A stretch of DNA of 64,000 bases from Mycolicibacterium poriferae. GTDB taxonomy: Bacteria > Actinomycetota > Actinomycetes > Mycobacteriales > Mycobacteriaceae. The position numbers and the translations under genes are program-made. This document shows positions 14,723 through 23,477 of this stretch, one piece after another. The stretch is taken from contig NZ_AP022570.1 in NCBI RefSeq assembly GCF_010728325.1, positions 3,720,001 to 3,784,000 of the forward strand, given 5' to 3'. How positions within the stretch are numbered: the first letter of the stretch is position 1; each line of letters starts with the position of its first letter. The notes under the pieces were generated by a model. It ran no database searches, was not told the DNA's origin, and was given only the letters and a program-made list of their open reading frames with translations.

Positions 14723-16714
14723 TCACGACTGGTTCTGGTTCCACTCGATCCAGCCCACACCGGTGCGGCCGTCGGGAGTCTCGACGGTGCCCCACGCCCG
14801 CGAAAAGCGGCTCAGGCGGCCGTCGGGTGAGCTCAGCAGCACCGGGGCGTGGCCTCGCAGCGTGATGTCCACGGCGAGGTCGCCGAAGCCGAGTTGCGCG
14901 GTCAGCGGCAGCCCATCGGGTGCGAACGTCGCGTTGGTGGCGATCTGCTCGAGTTCGACCAGTGGCTGTCCGGGTTGCTGCAGGTAGCCCACCGCCAGCG
15001 GCGGCATTCCGGGGATGTGGATGTCGACGCCGTGCAGATGAGTGCCGTCGTCGAGGTGCAGCGCGCTCCACACCCAGTCCATCGCCCACCAGTCCCGCGG
15101 GGCCCACGAATGGTCGCGTTGGCCCTGTACCTGTGCCAGCTCGATTGTGCGTCCGTCGGCGGTGACCGAACCCGTGACTCGACAGGGAATCTCGTACCGG
15201 GGCGACACCCGGTACTGGTAGGGGACGCCGTCGGTGCTCCAGGTGAGGTCGAAATCGACGGCGACCGGCCGGCCTGCCTCCCCCCGCAGCAACGCCGCCG
15301 GGTCGTCATAGGCCTGCCCCTGCGCGCGGACGGTGACCAGGAAGGTGCGCAGCGGCTCGACAACCTCCATGCGGACCTCGGCGTCGTGGGTGCGCACCCG
15401 GGTGTGGTCGTCGGGCAGGGCGACCTCGAAGTCGAGCACCGCGACGGTCGGCATGCCGGGACCGCACAGCAGCGCGTTGATCCACGCATGTCCCTGGTTC
15501 GGGATCAGCCCGAGGCGGATCCATCCGCCCACGTCCTTGCGGAGATCGGCAAAGTCGAAGTACCAGCTTTCGCTCCACAGCGGTTCGTCGCCCGGCGGGT
15601 GGCTGTCCTCGTCCTCGGCGCCAGGCCGCAACGGCTCCGGTCGCGTCGGTGGAGGCAGGATCGCCAGCGCGTCGGTGTCGAGAACGTGCTGGCAGTGACG
15701 CGCGATCATCGCCATGAACATCTGGTCGCCGCGCTCGGTGCGCTCGACGAGCATCGGCGACACGATCGACATCAGGACGCCGAAGAAGCTCTGGCGGCGC
15801 ACGCCTTCGCGGACGTCGTCGACAGTCACGCCGGCCGCGGGTCCGAGCGCCTCGGTGTAGGCGGCCAGCAACGTGTCGTAGTGCTCACGGCGTCGCTCGA
15901 TCGGCAGTGCGCAGCCGAGGAAGTAGGCGACGTCGGTGAACGCCGGACCCCAGGTGACGGTCTGCCAGTCCACGACGGTCAGCGGCCGGTCGGCACCGGG
16001 CTGGCCGAACAGCATGTTGTCGAGCCGGTAGTCGCCGTGGATCAGGCCGCGTGGGCCGTTCCGCTCGGCTTCGGCGGCCAGGTAGGCGTCGAAGGTCTGG
16101 ACCAGCCGTTCGCAGACTTCCCGGTGCTGCTCGGCGATCTGGTCGCGATAACGCTCGATGAATCCGGCGTACAGCGCGGCGATCAGCGCCTGGTTGACCG
16201 GCGACTCCCGATTCACGCGGTCGTTGGCGGCCAGCGTCTGGTCGTCGAGTAGCGGACCGTGGACGAGCGCGAGCTGGCTCAGCGCCAGTCGCGCCTGTTC
16301 TGCGGTGGCGCCGCTGATCTCGTCGCCGACGACCGCCGGCGCGGCGTCACCGAGCACCAGGTCGAAGGCGCCGGTCGCGGGGTCGTAGGCCGCGTGGTAG
16401 CACGGCGCGATCGGTCCATCCAGGCCCGGGGCGGTGGAGGTGTAGAACTCGACTTCCCGTTCGTAGAGGCCCATCGCCAGACCCGTCTGACGGCTGCTGG
16501 GGTCGGCTGCGGCGACCTTGAGCACGACCGAGGCCGGCCCGGCCTTCTCCTCGGCGTAGGTCAGGGCGACGCGGTAACACTCGCTCATCTGCCCGGTGCC
16601 GATCCGCTCGACGGTGAAGTCGCGCACCGCGGCCCCGCCGAGGATGTCGGTCAGCCGGTCGGCGGTGAGGTCGGTGGGACGTTCGATCAGAGGGGGGCGC
16701 AGCGACGACGACAC
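14723..16714 (-). CDS. phosphotransferase-family kinase fused to a DUF7064/7065-type region
   Basis: A 663-residue two-part protein. Residues 1-360 are an aminoglycoside-phosphotransferase/choline-kinase-like fold with the catalytic HGDYRLDN motif (226-233) and VDWQT (248-252), the metal-binding Asp. From about residue 390 the protein changes to a beta-rich region (WSESWYFDFADLRKDVGGWI, YEIPCRVTGSV, GQRDHSWAPRDWWAMDWVW, HGVDIHIPGMP) resembling the stand-alone protein at 5238-6353. The kinase part probably phosphorylates a small hydrophobic or CoA-linked alcohol; the partner domain may bind the substrate (inference). A paralogous kinase without the second part is at 59013-60077. A perfect palindrome lies 54 nt upstream. 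Confidence 0.82.
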   Translation of the reverse strand: MSSSLRPPLIERPTDLTADRLTDILGGAAVRDFTVERIGTGQMSECYRVALTYAEEKAGPASVVLKVAAADPSSRQTGLAMGLYEREVEFYTSTAPGLDGPIAPCYHAAYDPATGAFDLVLGDAAPAVVGDEISGATAEQARLALSQLALVHGPLLDDQTLAANDRVNRESPVNQALIAALYAGFIERYRDQIAEQHREVCERLVQTFDAYLAAEAERNGPRGLIHGDYRLDNMLFGQPGADRPLTVVDWQTVTWGPAFTDVAYFLGCALPIERRREHYDTLLAAYTEALGPAAGVTVDDVREGVRRQSFFGVLMSIVSPMLVERTERGDQMFMAMIARHCQHVLDTDALAILPPPTRPEPLRPGAEDEDSHPPGDEPLWSESWYFDFADLRKDVGGWIRLGLIPNQGHAWINALLCGPGMPTVAVLDFEVALPDDHTRVRTHDAEVRMEVVEPLRTFLVTVRAQGQAYDDPAALLRGEAGRPVAVDFDLTWSTDGVPYQYRVSPRYEIPCRVTGSVTADGRTIELAQVQGQRDHSWAPRDWWAMDWVWSALHLDDGTHLHGVDIHIPGMPPLAVGYLQQPGQPLVELEQIATNATFAPDGLPLTAQLGFGDLAVDITLRGHAPVLLSSPDGRLSRFSRAWGTVETPDGRTGVGWIEWNQNQS

Positions 16715-16767
16715 CGCGCCAACGTATAGCAGCCGCGACGCCGCGACCGGCGGATCGCACGAAAAAG

Positions 16768-16781
16768 TTGACGGCCGTCAA
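16768..16781. promoter_or_regulatory. perfect 14-bp palindrome TTGACGGCCGTCAA
   Basis: The site is self-complementary and lies 54 nt upstream of the kinase-fusion gene start, in a 77-nt gap. Its form fits operators used by TetR-type repressors and overlaps possible -35 hexamers (TTGACG) on both strands. The cognate regulator is not encoded next to it. Confidence 0.45.
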
Positions 16782-16791
16782 GCGTGACCGG

Positions 16792-17256
16792 TCAGTGGTC
16801 GGGAGGCAGCCTCTTCGGTCGCGGACGGTCCAGCCATCGCGCGATGCGAGGCTCCAGCGTGGCCAGCACGCCGGCACACACGAACCACAGCACCGACAGC
16901 ACCAGCGTGGTGTGCCAGGCGTCCTCGGAGAATCCCTCGTCGCTCTCGGCGTGGAAGAACGGTGTGACGATCAGGTACTGGATGGCCGGCGCCACGGCGA
17001 TACAGAATGCCAGCCCGGTGGTGGCGCCGAAGGCCGCGCGCAGCAGGTACGCGCGCGGCGTCCGCTCGGTCGGCGCGGCGAGATGGTGCGCCAACAGAAT
17101 GAACAGCAGCATCAACCCGACCACGACAGCGAGCAGATCCCACTCACCGGGCCCGAGGATGAACGCGACGGCGCCCGCGACCGTCGCCAGAGCCAGTGCT
17201 CCCGGATCAACCCGCGGTCGGTCGTATCCGGTCGGCACACCGGCTCGCTCCCCCAT
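16792..17256 (-). CDS. four-TM membrane protein of unknown function
   Basis: A 154-residue protein with four predicted transmembrane helices (LALATVAGAVAFIL, LLAVVVGLMLLFILLAHHLA, AFCIAVAPAIQYLIV, LVLSVLWFVCAGVLA) and basic ends. I do not recognise a family. ATG 17256 is chosen; the frame stays open far upstream but that part is antisense to the epimerase gene. It lies upstream of the kinase-fusion gene on the same strand, separated by the 14-bp palindrome, so a shared transcript is possible but not required. Confidence 0.65.
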   Translation of the reverse strand: MGERAGVPTGYDRPRVDPGALALATVAGAVAFILGPGEWDLLAVVVGLMLLFILLAHHLAAPTERTPRAYLLRAAFGATTGLAFCIAVAPAIQYLIVTPFFHAESDEGFSEDAWHTTLVLSVLWFVCAGVLATLEPRIARWLDRPRPKRLPPDH

Positions 17257-17346
17257 GGCGACACTGTAGGCCGTCGAGCACTGACGGTGCGGGATTCGGA
17301 TCGCCGGCGATCGGGTAGTTTCCGACCGGCGAGACGTGGAGGGCAG

Positions 17347-18336
17347 ATGAAGGTACTGATCACCGGCGGCACCGGCTTCGTCGGCGCGTGGACCGCGAAA
17401 GCCGCACAGGACGCGGGCCATGAGGTGCGGTTCCTGGTGCGCAACGTGGGTCGGCTGAGCACCAGCGCCGAGCAGATCGGGGTCGACATCACCGACCACG
17501 TGATCGGTGACATCGCCGACGGCTCGACCACCGCGCAGGCACTGGATGGATGCGACGCCGTGATCCACTGCGCGGCAATGGTTTCCACCGATCCCAACCG
17601 CGCCGACGAAATGTTGCACACCAACCTCGAGGGCGCCCGCAACATCCTCGGCGGCGCCGCAGCGGCAGGCATCGACCCGATCGTCCACGTGTCCAGCTTC
17701 ACGGCACTGTTCCGACCCGGGTTGGACGTGCTGCATGCCGATCTGCCCGTGGTCGGCGGCAGCGACGGCTACGGCCGGTCGAAGGCAGCAGTGGAGGCGT
17801 ATGCGCGCGGCCTGCAGGACGGCGGAGCACCGGTGGCCATCACCTACCCCGGCATGGTGCTCGGCCCGCCGGCGGGTGACCAGTTCGGCGAGGCGGCCGA
17901 GGGGGTCGAGGCGGCGGTGAAGATGCACGGGGTCCCCGGCCGGGGCGCCGCGTGGATCGTCATCGACGTGCGCGACCTGGCGGCGCTGCACGTCGCGCTG
18001 CTCGAACCCGGCCACGGCCCCCGCCGCTACATGGCCGGCGGCCGGCGGGTCAGCGTGGACCGGCTCGCATCGATGATCGGCGCCGCGGCGGGCAAGTCAC
18101 TGGCGGTCTTCCCGGTGCCCGACGTCGCGTTACGCAGCGCCGGCCGGCTCCTCGACGTCGTCGGCCCGTATCTGCCGGTCGAAACCCCCATCAACTCCGC
18201 GGCGATGCAGTACTACACCCAGATGCCCACCTCCGACGACCGGCCCAGCGAGGAAGAACTCGGCATCGTCCAGCGCGATCCCGCCGAAACCATCGCCGAC
18301 ACGGTGGCCGGACTCGAGCGCGTCGGCCGGCTCTGA
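17347..18336 (+). CDS. NAD-dependent epimerase/dehydratase family protein
   Basis: A 329-residue extended SDR. It begins MKVLITGGTGFVGAW with the glycine motif GGTGFVG, has a catalytic YGRSK (about residues 142-146) and HVSSF. The pattern resembles the actinobacterial 3-beta-HSD/dihydroflavonol-4-reductase-like group. GGAGGGCAG sits directly upstream of ATG 17347. It converges with the TetR gene at 18340 with only 3 nt between stops. Possible substrates are sterol or other cyclic alcohols; this is inference. Confidence 0.82.
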   Translation: MKVLITGGTGFVGAWTAKAAQDAGHEVRFLVRNVGRLSTSAEQIGVDITDHVIGDIADGSTTAQALDGCDAVIHCAAMVSTDPNRADEMLHTNLEGARNILGGAAAAGIDPIVHVSSFTALFRPGLDVLHADLPVVGGSDGYGRSKAAVEAYARGLQDGGAPVAITYPGMVLGPPAGDQFGEAAEGVEAAVKMHGVPGRGAAWIVIDVRDLAALHVALLEPGHGPRRYMAGGRRVSVDRLASMIGAAAGKSLAVFPVPDVALRSAGRLLDVVGPYLPVETPINSAAMQYYTQMPTSDDRPSEEELGIVQRDPAETIADTVAGLERVGRL

Positions 18337-18339
18337 CTC

Positions 18340-18942
18340 TCAGCGGGACAGCACTCCGGCTGAGACCAGGTCCGCCAACGACGTAGCGGCGGAGTCGAGG
18401 TCGGTCACGTTGCGCACACACACCGCGTACCAGGCGGCGCCCGCGATCGCGTCCATCACCGTGTCGGCGTCGACGCTCGGGCGGACGGCGCCCTCACCGA
18501 CGCCGTCGGCCAACTGCGCCGCCAGTTGCCGTCTCGCTGCCGCTTCCAGCCGGTCGTGGATCAGGCGCCGCATCGCCGGTTCGGCGCTCAGATCGTGGAG
18601 CAGACCCGGAACCGCTTCGCGCACCACGGGATCGGCGTACATCGCCAACGCCCCGCGGCACAGCCGGGCGATCTCACCGGCGACGTCGTCATCCGCCGGG
18701 TCGGGACCCAGATCGGGAAAAGCCGCCTCGTGCACGAGATGTGCCTTGGTGCGCCAGCGCCGGTAGATCGCCGGCCTGCTCACCTTCGCGGTGATGGCGA
18801 TCAGGTCGATCGACGTGGCGGCGTACCCGCGCGTCACCAGGAGGCGCCGGGTCGCGTCGAGGACGGCGGCGTCGATGTCGGGGTCGCGGCGTGAGCCTCG
18901 ATGGGGTCGCCGCGCAGCGGGGACGTTTCGCACGGAATTCAC
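18340..18942 (-). CDS. TetR-family regulator (Rv0196-like), divergent from the molybdoenzyme
   Basis: A 200-residue TetR protein with the helix-turn-helix at about residues 20-65 (AAVLDATRRLLVTRGYAATS, KVSRPAIYRRWRTKAHLVHEA). The domain resembles that of the 4585 TetR protein. GTG 18942 is preferred because GAGGGG lies just upstream; a GTG at 18978 lies inside the first operator repeat and would place the coding start on the binding site. It is divergent from the molybdopterin oxidoreductase with two direct operator-like repeats between them. The arrangement matches my recollection of the Rv0196-Rv0197 pair of M. tuberculosis. Confidence 0.85.
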   Translation of the reverse strand: MNSVRNVPAARRPHRGSRRDPDIDAAVLDATRRLLVTRGYAATSIDLIAITAKVSRPAIYRRWRTKAHLVHEAAFPDLGPDPADDDVAGEIARLCRGALAMYADPVVREAVPGLLHDLSAEPAMRRLIHDRLEAAARRQLAAQLADGVGEGAVRPSVDADTVMDAIAGAAWYAVCVRNVTDLDSAATSLADLVSAGVLSR

Positions 18943-18962
18943 CCCCTCGGCGGCCGCGGAAT

Positions 18963-19005
18963 CGTTACAGTGTGTCACAACCTTTTGTCGTTACAGCTTG
19001 TCACA
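18963..19005. promoter_or_regulatory. two 17-bp direct repeats, TetR operators
   Basis: CGTTACAGTGTGTCACA (18963-18979) and CGTTACAGCTTGTCACA (18989-19005) are repeated with a 26-bp period. Each is an imperfect palindrome of the form GTTACA-N3-TGTCAC. They lie between the divergent TetR and molybdoenzyme starts and fit cooperative binding of two repressor dimers on the same helix face or nearly so. Confidence 0.65.
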
Positions 19006-19030
19006 GCAGTCTGAATCGAGGCACCCGGCG

Positions 19031-21280
19031 ATGGGCCATGATGTTCACGAGCTCGCGGGAGTCGGCGAGGACGGCCTCCACCTCTACACCTGCCCACTGT
19101 GTGAGGCGATGTGTGGGCTTGAGGTCCATGTCGAAGACGGTCAGGTGGCCGCCATCCGACCCAACCGCGACGACGTCTGGAGCCGGGGTCACATCTGCCC
19201 CAAGGGCGCCTCGCTGGGGGCAGTGCATGAGGATCCGGACCGGATCCGGCGCCCGATGATCAAGGTCGACGGGCAGTGGCACGAGGTCGACTGGGACACC
19301 GCGTTCCGGCGCTGCACCGAACTGCTCGCCCCCGTGATCGACCGGTACGGCATCGGTGCCGTCACCGCGTACACCGGCAATCCGCTGGCGCATTCGTTCT
19401 CGCTGGCGCGTTACAGCGCAGTCCTTCTCGGCATGTCCGGCATGCCCCTCACCTACTCTCCCGGCACCGTCGACCAGTGGCCGAAGAACCTGACCTCCCA
19501 TCTGATGTACGGCGGCTGGTGGAGCTTCCCGGTACCCGACCTGGAACGCACCGATCTGCTCGTCGTGATGGGGGCCAATCCGGCTGCATCACAGGGCTCG
19601 CTGCTCGCCGCCCCCGACGTGATGGGCCTGATCCGTTCGATCAGCGAGCGCGGCACCGTGATCGTCGTGGACCCGGTGAGAACCCGCACCGCCGAGCGCG
19701 CCGACGAATGGCTGCCGATCAACCCGGGCACCGACGCCGCGCTGCTGCTGGCCGTGTGCCACACCCTGTTCGCCGAAGACCTGGTCGACCTCGGCACGCT
19801 GGAACCCCACCTCGATGGACTCGAGACGCTCCGTACTGCCGTGGCCGACTGGCCGCCGGAGCGCGTCAGCGCCGTCACGGGCGTCGCCGCCGACCGGATT
19901 CGTCAGCTGGCGCGCCAACTCGCCGGTACGCCCCGCGCGGTCGTCTACGGGCGCATCGGAACGTGTAACCAGGAGTTCGGCAGCCTCGCCAGCTGGCTCG
20001 TCGACGTCGTCAACATCCTGACCGGGCACTTCGACGTCGCCGGCGGCGCCATGTTCCCGACCCCGGCAGCCTGGTCGGTGACAGTCCAGCCGATCCCCGG
20101 ATTGGAGGACGGCGCAGCCGATTTCGGGCGGTTCCGCACCCGGGTGCGCGGAGCGAAGGAGGTGTTGGGCCAGGTTCCGGTGTCCTGCCTGGCCGAGGAG
20201 ATCGCCACCCCCGGCGACGGTCAGATCCGAGCGTTGATCACGGTAGCGGGCAACCCCGTGCTGTCCACGCCCGCCGGACACAAACTCGACGAGGCACTTC
20301 CCGGGCTGGACGCGATGATCGCGATCGACCTGTGGCTCAACGAGACGACGCGGCATGCCGACGTCATCCTGCCCGGCGCGTCTCCGCTGGAGCAGCCCCA
20401 CCACGACGACCTGATCCTCAACTTCGCCATCAACAGCGTGGCGAACTACTCGGCGCCGGTCTTCGCCAGACCGGACCAGGATACCCCCGACGAGTGGGAG
20501 ATCCTGATCCGGTTGACCGGGCTGTGCACCGGCACCCCCGCCGAAGATGTCGACGTGGCCGCCGTCGACGACGGGTTCTTCGACTACCTGTGTTTCACCC
20601 AGGGTCTCGACGGAGCCGAGGTGCGGGCCCATTACGACCATGGCGGACCCGAGCGCATCCTCGACCTGACGCTGCGCACCGGACCCTTCGGCGACCGGTA
20701 CGGCCGCGACCCCGACGGCCTGACGCTGGACAGCCTCAAGGCGGCACCCGACGGCGTCAACTTCGGCCCGATGGTTCCCCGGATACCGGAGGTGCTCGGC
20801 ACGTCGGACGCCAAGATCCGGCTGGCCCCAGCCTATCTGCTCGACGACCTGCCCAGGCTGGCCCGCCGGCTCCGTCGCCAGCCCGATGACCTCGTACTGG
20901 TCAGCCGGCGACATCTACGGTCGAACAACTCATGGCTGCACAACGTCGGCGCGCTGATGAAAGGCAGGGACCGCTGCACACTGCTGATGCACCGCGACGA
21001 CGCCGCCCGACTCGGATTGCACGACGGTGACCTGGTGGCGGTGACCTCGGCGGGCGGACGCATCGACGTTCCCCTCGAGGTGACCGAGGCGATCAAGCCG
21101 GGGGTGGTGTCGATGCCCCACGGATGGGGACACGGCAAGCAGGGCACCCGACTGACCGTTGCCAACGGCTCCCCCGGGGTGAACACCAACATCCTGTCGC
21201 CGCCGGATTTCCTCGACGAACCGTCGGGCAACGGCGCGCTCAACGGCATCCCCGTCACGGTGACCCGAGCTGGGGACTGA
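19031..21280 (+). CDS. molybdopterin-dependent oxidoreductase with N-terminal 4Fe-4S motif
   Basis: A 749-residue protein of the DMSO reductase/formate dehydrogenase alpha family. Cys21, Cys24, Cys28 and Cys56 (CPLCEAMC ... HICPKG) bind a 4Fe-4S cluster. MGANPAASQGSL, VVDPVRTRTA and LPINPGTDAALLLA are molybdopterin-guanine-dinucleotide-contact segments, and the C-terminal MoCo-binding beta domain includes LRSNNSWLHN and MPHGWGHG. There is no Tat signal, so it is likely cytoplasmic. The residue coordinating molybdenum is not obvious (SPGTVDQW region), so the substrate cannot be named. It resembles the uncharacterised M. tuberculosis Rv0197. Controlled by the divergent TetR. Its stop abuts the stop of the amidase gene. 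Confidence 0.85.
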   Translation: MGHDVHELAGVGEDGLHLYTCPLCEAMCGLEVHVEDGQVAAIRPNRDDVWSRGHICPKGASLGAVHEDPDRIRRPMIKVDGQWHEVDWDTAFRRCTELLAPVIDRYGIGAVTAYTGNPLAHSFSLARYSAVLLGMSGMPLTYSPGTVDQWPKNLTSHLMYGGWWSFPVPDLERTDLLVVMGANPAASQGSLLAAPDVMGLIRSISERGTVIVVDPVRTRTAERADEWLPINPGTDAALLLAVCHTLFAEDLVDLGTLEPHLDGLETLRTAVADWPPERVSAVTGVAADRIRQLARQLAGTPRAVVYGRIGTCNQEFGSLASWLVDVVNILTGHFDVAGGAMFPTPAAWSVTVQPIPGLEDGAADFGRFRTRVRGAKEVLGQVPVSCLAEEIATPGDGQIRALITVAGNPVLSTPAGHKLDEALPGLDAMIAIDLWLNETTRHADVILPGASPLEQPHHDDLILNFAINSVANYSAPVFARPDQDTPDEWEILIRLTGLCTGTPAEDVDVAAVDDGFFDYLCFTQGLDGAEVRAHYDHGGPERILDLTLRTGPFGDRYGRDPDGLTLDSLKAAPDGVNFGPMVPRIPEVLGTSDAKIRLAPAYLLDDLPRLARRLRRQPDDLVLVSRRHLRSNNSWLHNVGALMKGRDRCTLLMHRDDAARLGLHDGDLVAVTSAGGRIDVPLEVTEAIKPGVVSMPHGWGHGKQGTRLTVANGSPGVNTNILSPPDFLDEPSGNGALNGIPVTVTRAGD

Positions 21281-22138
21281 TCACAGGTCGACGTCGATCA
21301 GACGTAGTTCGAGCGCGGCCGCCGTGGCCGGCCCGACTATGCCATCGACGTGTAAACCCGGTGTCCGCCGCTGGAATTCACGTACCGCTTCCTCGGTTGC
21401 GACGTCGAACTCACCGCTGATCTCCAACCCCCCGGCATAGGACGCATAGGCGAACTTCAGGCGGCGCTGCAGTTCGGCCACCTGCCGACCGCGGGTGCCG
21501 CGGTAGAGCAGCACGTCGGCGTACCTGCCGACCGGTACCGCCGGCCGCGGGGACGTCGCGCGGGCCGGGGCACCGATCTGGCGCGCAACGTCGAGTCGAA
21601 GCCGGTCCATGTCGATGGCTCCGGGATCCCACTTGCCCTGGGCTCGACCGGCATACTCCTTGTGGCCGATTGTCCGGGCGGCTGGCAACCCGAGGCGCCG
21701 GCTGATCGCCGCACAGCTGTTCACCAGCGCAAAGTACTGAGCGTCAGGCCAGTTCTGGCGGTGCGGCGCCCACGGCGCCGTCCCCGAGTTCGCACATTCG
21801 ATCCCGATGGTGTGCCAGTTGCCCATGTTGACCGGCAACCACGGATACACGCCGACCCCGGCATGCCAGGCCACGCCCGCCGCCACGACAGTCACCGTGC
21901 CGGCACGGCCGATGTGCACCTGTGACAGCGGGCCCGGCAGCTCCGGGCGCCCGTAGGCGATCGAGGCGGCGGTCGCGAAATCCGATCCGGTGTGGTGCAC
22001 CATGACCCCGCGGATGTCGTGGAAGTCGCCGTGGCCCCGCCCGCGCCAGCCCGCGAACTCTGCCACGTCGAGACCTTCGGCCCGCAGCACATCGGCCAGC
22101 CACAGGGGATCACCGCGCCACCCGGCGGCCTGGGGCAT
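21281..22138 (-). CDS. N-acetylmuramoyl-L-alanine amidase with peptidoglycan-binding domain
   Basis: A 285-residue protein. Residues ~35-180 form an Amidase_2/PGRP zinc domain. The ligand set appears as VMVHHTGS (first His), NWHTIGIECAN and IGHKEYAGRAQGKWDPG (second His with catalytic Lys and Asp). A PG_binding_1 three-helix repeat occupies residues ~205-275 (GTRGRQVAELQRRL, FDVATEEAVREFQ, DGIVGPATAAALE). It should cleave between MurNAc and L-Ala. No signal peptide is visible, as in several mycobacterial Rv3594-type amidases, so its export route is unclear. ATG 22138 follows GAGGAGA; the frame to 22186 is not needed. Confidence 0.88.
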   Translation of the reverse strand: MPQAAGWRGDPLWLADVLRAEGLDVAEFAGWRGRGHGDFHDIRGVMVHHTGSDFATAASIAYGRPELPGPLSQVHIGRAGTVTVVAAGVAWHAGVGVYPWLPVNMGNWHTIGIECANSGTAPWAPHRQNWPDAQYFALVNSCAAISRRLGLPAARTIGHKEYAGRAQGKWDPGAIDMDRLRLDVARQIGAPARATSPRPAVPVGRYADVLLYRGTRGRQVAELQRRLKFAYASYAGGLEISGEFDVATEEAVREFQRRTPGLHVDGIVGPATAAALELRLIDVDL

Positions 22139-22269
22139 GCAGAACTCTCCTCGAAACGCGGGCTGTCGGTGCTTCCCACCATGCAACCACCATGTTCGTG
22201 CCGCCCTGACCGCGGGGTGGTCGCGCGGCCGCGGGGTTTGGCCCCCTGTGGCGGGGGTATTGCACTGCG

Positions 22270-22749
22270 GTGAGCGAGGATCCGGACGAGAGCCGACATC
22301 CCCTGATCGTGCGGCGCGACACCTCGGCGTCCCGTCGACAGGTCTGGGACATCATCGCTGACGGGTGGACGTACTCGCAGTGGGTGGTGGGCAACTCCCG
22401 GATGCGCGCGGTGGACCCGAACTGGCCGCAACCGGGCAGCGTCATCCACCATTCCGTGGGCGTGTGGCCACTCGTCATCAACGACAGCACCAGGGTCGAC
22501 GTATGCGTCCCGATGAACAAGCTGGTGCTGATCGCCAAGGGCAGGCCGTTGGGTGCCGCGAGGATCACGTTGCGGTTGAGCGACCTCGACGACGGTGGCT
22601 GCCGTATCGAGATGTCCGAGGTTCCGCTGTCGCCGCCGTTGAGTTGGCTGCCGCGAGCGGCCGCGTTGGCCGCCGTGATCCCCCGCAACCGCGAAACCAC
22701 CTGGCGGCTGGGGGTTATCGCCGAGCGGCGCGGTTCGGACCAGGACTGA
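22270..22749 (+). CDS. SRPBCC-family (START-like) protein
   Basis: A 159-residue protein with the polyketide cyclase/START-like pattern: RRDTSASRRQVWDIIADGWTY at the N-terminus, a G-S-V-I-H-H strand, and a C-terminal amphipathic helix (IPRNRETTWRLGVIAERRG). These proteins form a hydrophobic cavity that binds lipids or polyketides. GTG start at 22270. Divergent from the amidase gene. Ligand unknown. Confidence 0.78.
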   Translation: MSEDPDESRHPLIVRRDTSASRRQVWDIIADGWTYSQWVVGNSRMRAVDPNWPQPGSVIHHSVGVWPLVINDSTRVDVCVPMNKLVLIAKGRPLGAARITLRLSDLDDGGCRIEMSEVPLSPPLSWLPRAAALAAVIPRNRETTWRLGVIAERRGSDQD

Positions 22750-22777
22750 CGACGACCGACGATCGATTACGGCCGGC

Positions 22778-23215
22778 TCAGGTCGTCGCCTCGTGCGGCG
22801 TGGGATCGCTCACCCCGCGCCGACGCAGATCATCGGCCGCCCAGGCCCCACCGCCGGTGAACACCAGCATCAGGAATGCGAAGCAGTACAGTGCGGCGGA
22901 CTCGCCGCCGTTCTGAATCGGCAGCAGCGCATCGGGCTGGTGCCGCCAGAAATAGGCCACCGCCATCGTCCCCGACGCGAGGAAAGCGGCTGCGCGGGTG
23001 AACAATCCGGCCATGACCAGCAGGCCGGCGACCAATTCGATGAGCCCGGCCCACCACGACGGCCACATACCGACGACCGCCACCGTGCCCCCATCCGGAG
23101 GCCAACCGAACAGTTTCACCGTTCCGTGCGAAGCGAACAGGAATCCGAGAACGACGCGGAACACGAACACTCCCAGCGGCCCGTTGACCTTGCTCAACGC
23201 CATCATCTTCGCCAT
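22778..23215 (-). CDS. DoxX-family membrane protein
   Basis: A 145-residue, four-helix membrane protein: FRVVLGFLFASHGTVKLFGW, the diagnostic DoxX helix 1 with Gly and Lys, then WWAGLIELVAGLLVMAGLFTR, AAFLASGTMAVAYFW and ALYCFAFLMLVFTGGGAWAADD. DoxX proteins are associated with thiol/redox homeostasis in mycobacteria. ATG 23215 begins MAKMMAL; the upstream part of the open frame is arginine-rich and non-conserved in appearance. Converges with the SRPBCC gene across 28 nt. Confidence 0.85.
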   Translation of the reverse strand: MAKMMALSKVNGPLGVFVFRVVLGFLFASHGTVKLFGWPPDGGTVAVVGMWPSWWAGLIELVAGLLVMAGLFTRAAAFLASGTMAVAYFWRHQPDALLPIQNGGESAALYCFAFLMLVFTGGGAWAADDLRRRGVSDPTPHEATT

Positions 23216-23477
23216 GGCCGGCACGTTAGGCGAGCGGTGGCGCACATGGTTGGGCACGACGGCGACGCCGCCGGCCTTCGCCGGGCTCCTGGCAATTCGG
23301 CGTCGCATTCCGGCATGGCGGTGACAAGGGTGCATGCCGTCAGCCAGCTGTCGACGCAAACGGTGCCTACGATTTGAGAAAACCGTGGCGTAATCTGCGT
23401 CACGTCAGTCCGGATCAGTGCAGATCAAACCCGGACCACGCCCTGCTGGCGAGGCCGGACCGAACGAGAGGTGCGTG

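Noticed and set aside
17257..18015. N-terminal extension of the four-TM protein frame antisense to the epimerase gene
   Set aside because: The epimerase on the plus strand is complete with motifs; the extension is arginine/histidine-rich.
21281..22138. Prophage endolysin
   Set aside because: No holin, capsid, terminase or integrase gene is nearby, and the gene fits a chromosomal amidase.
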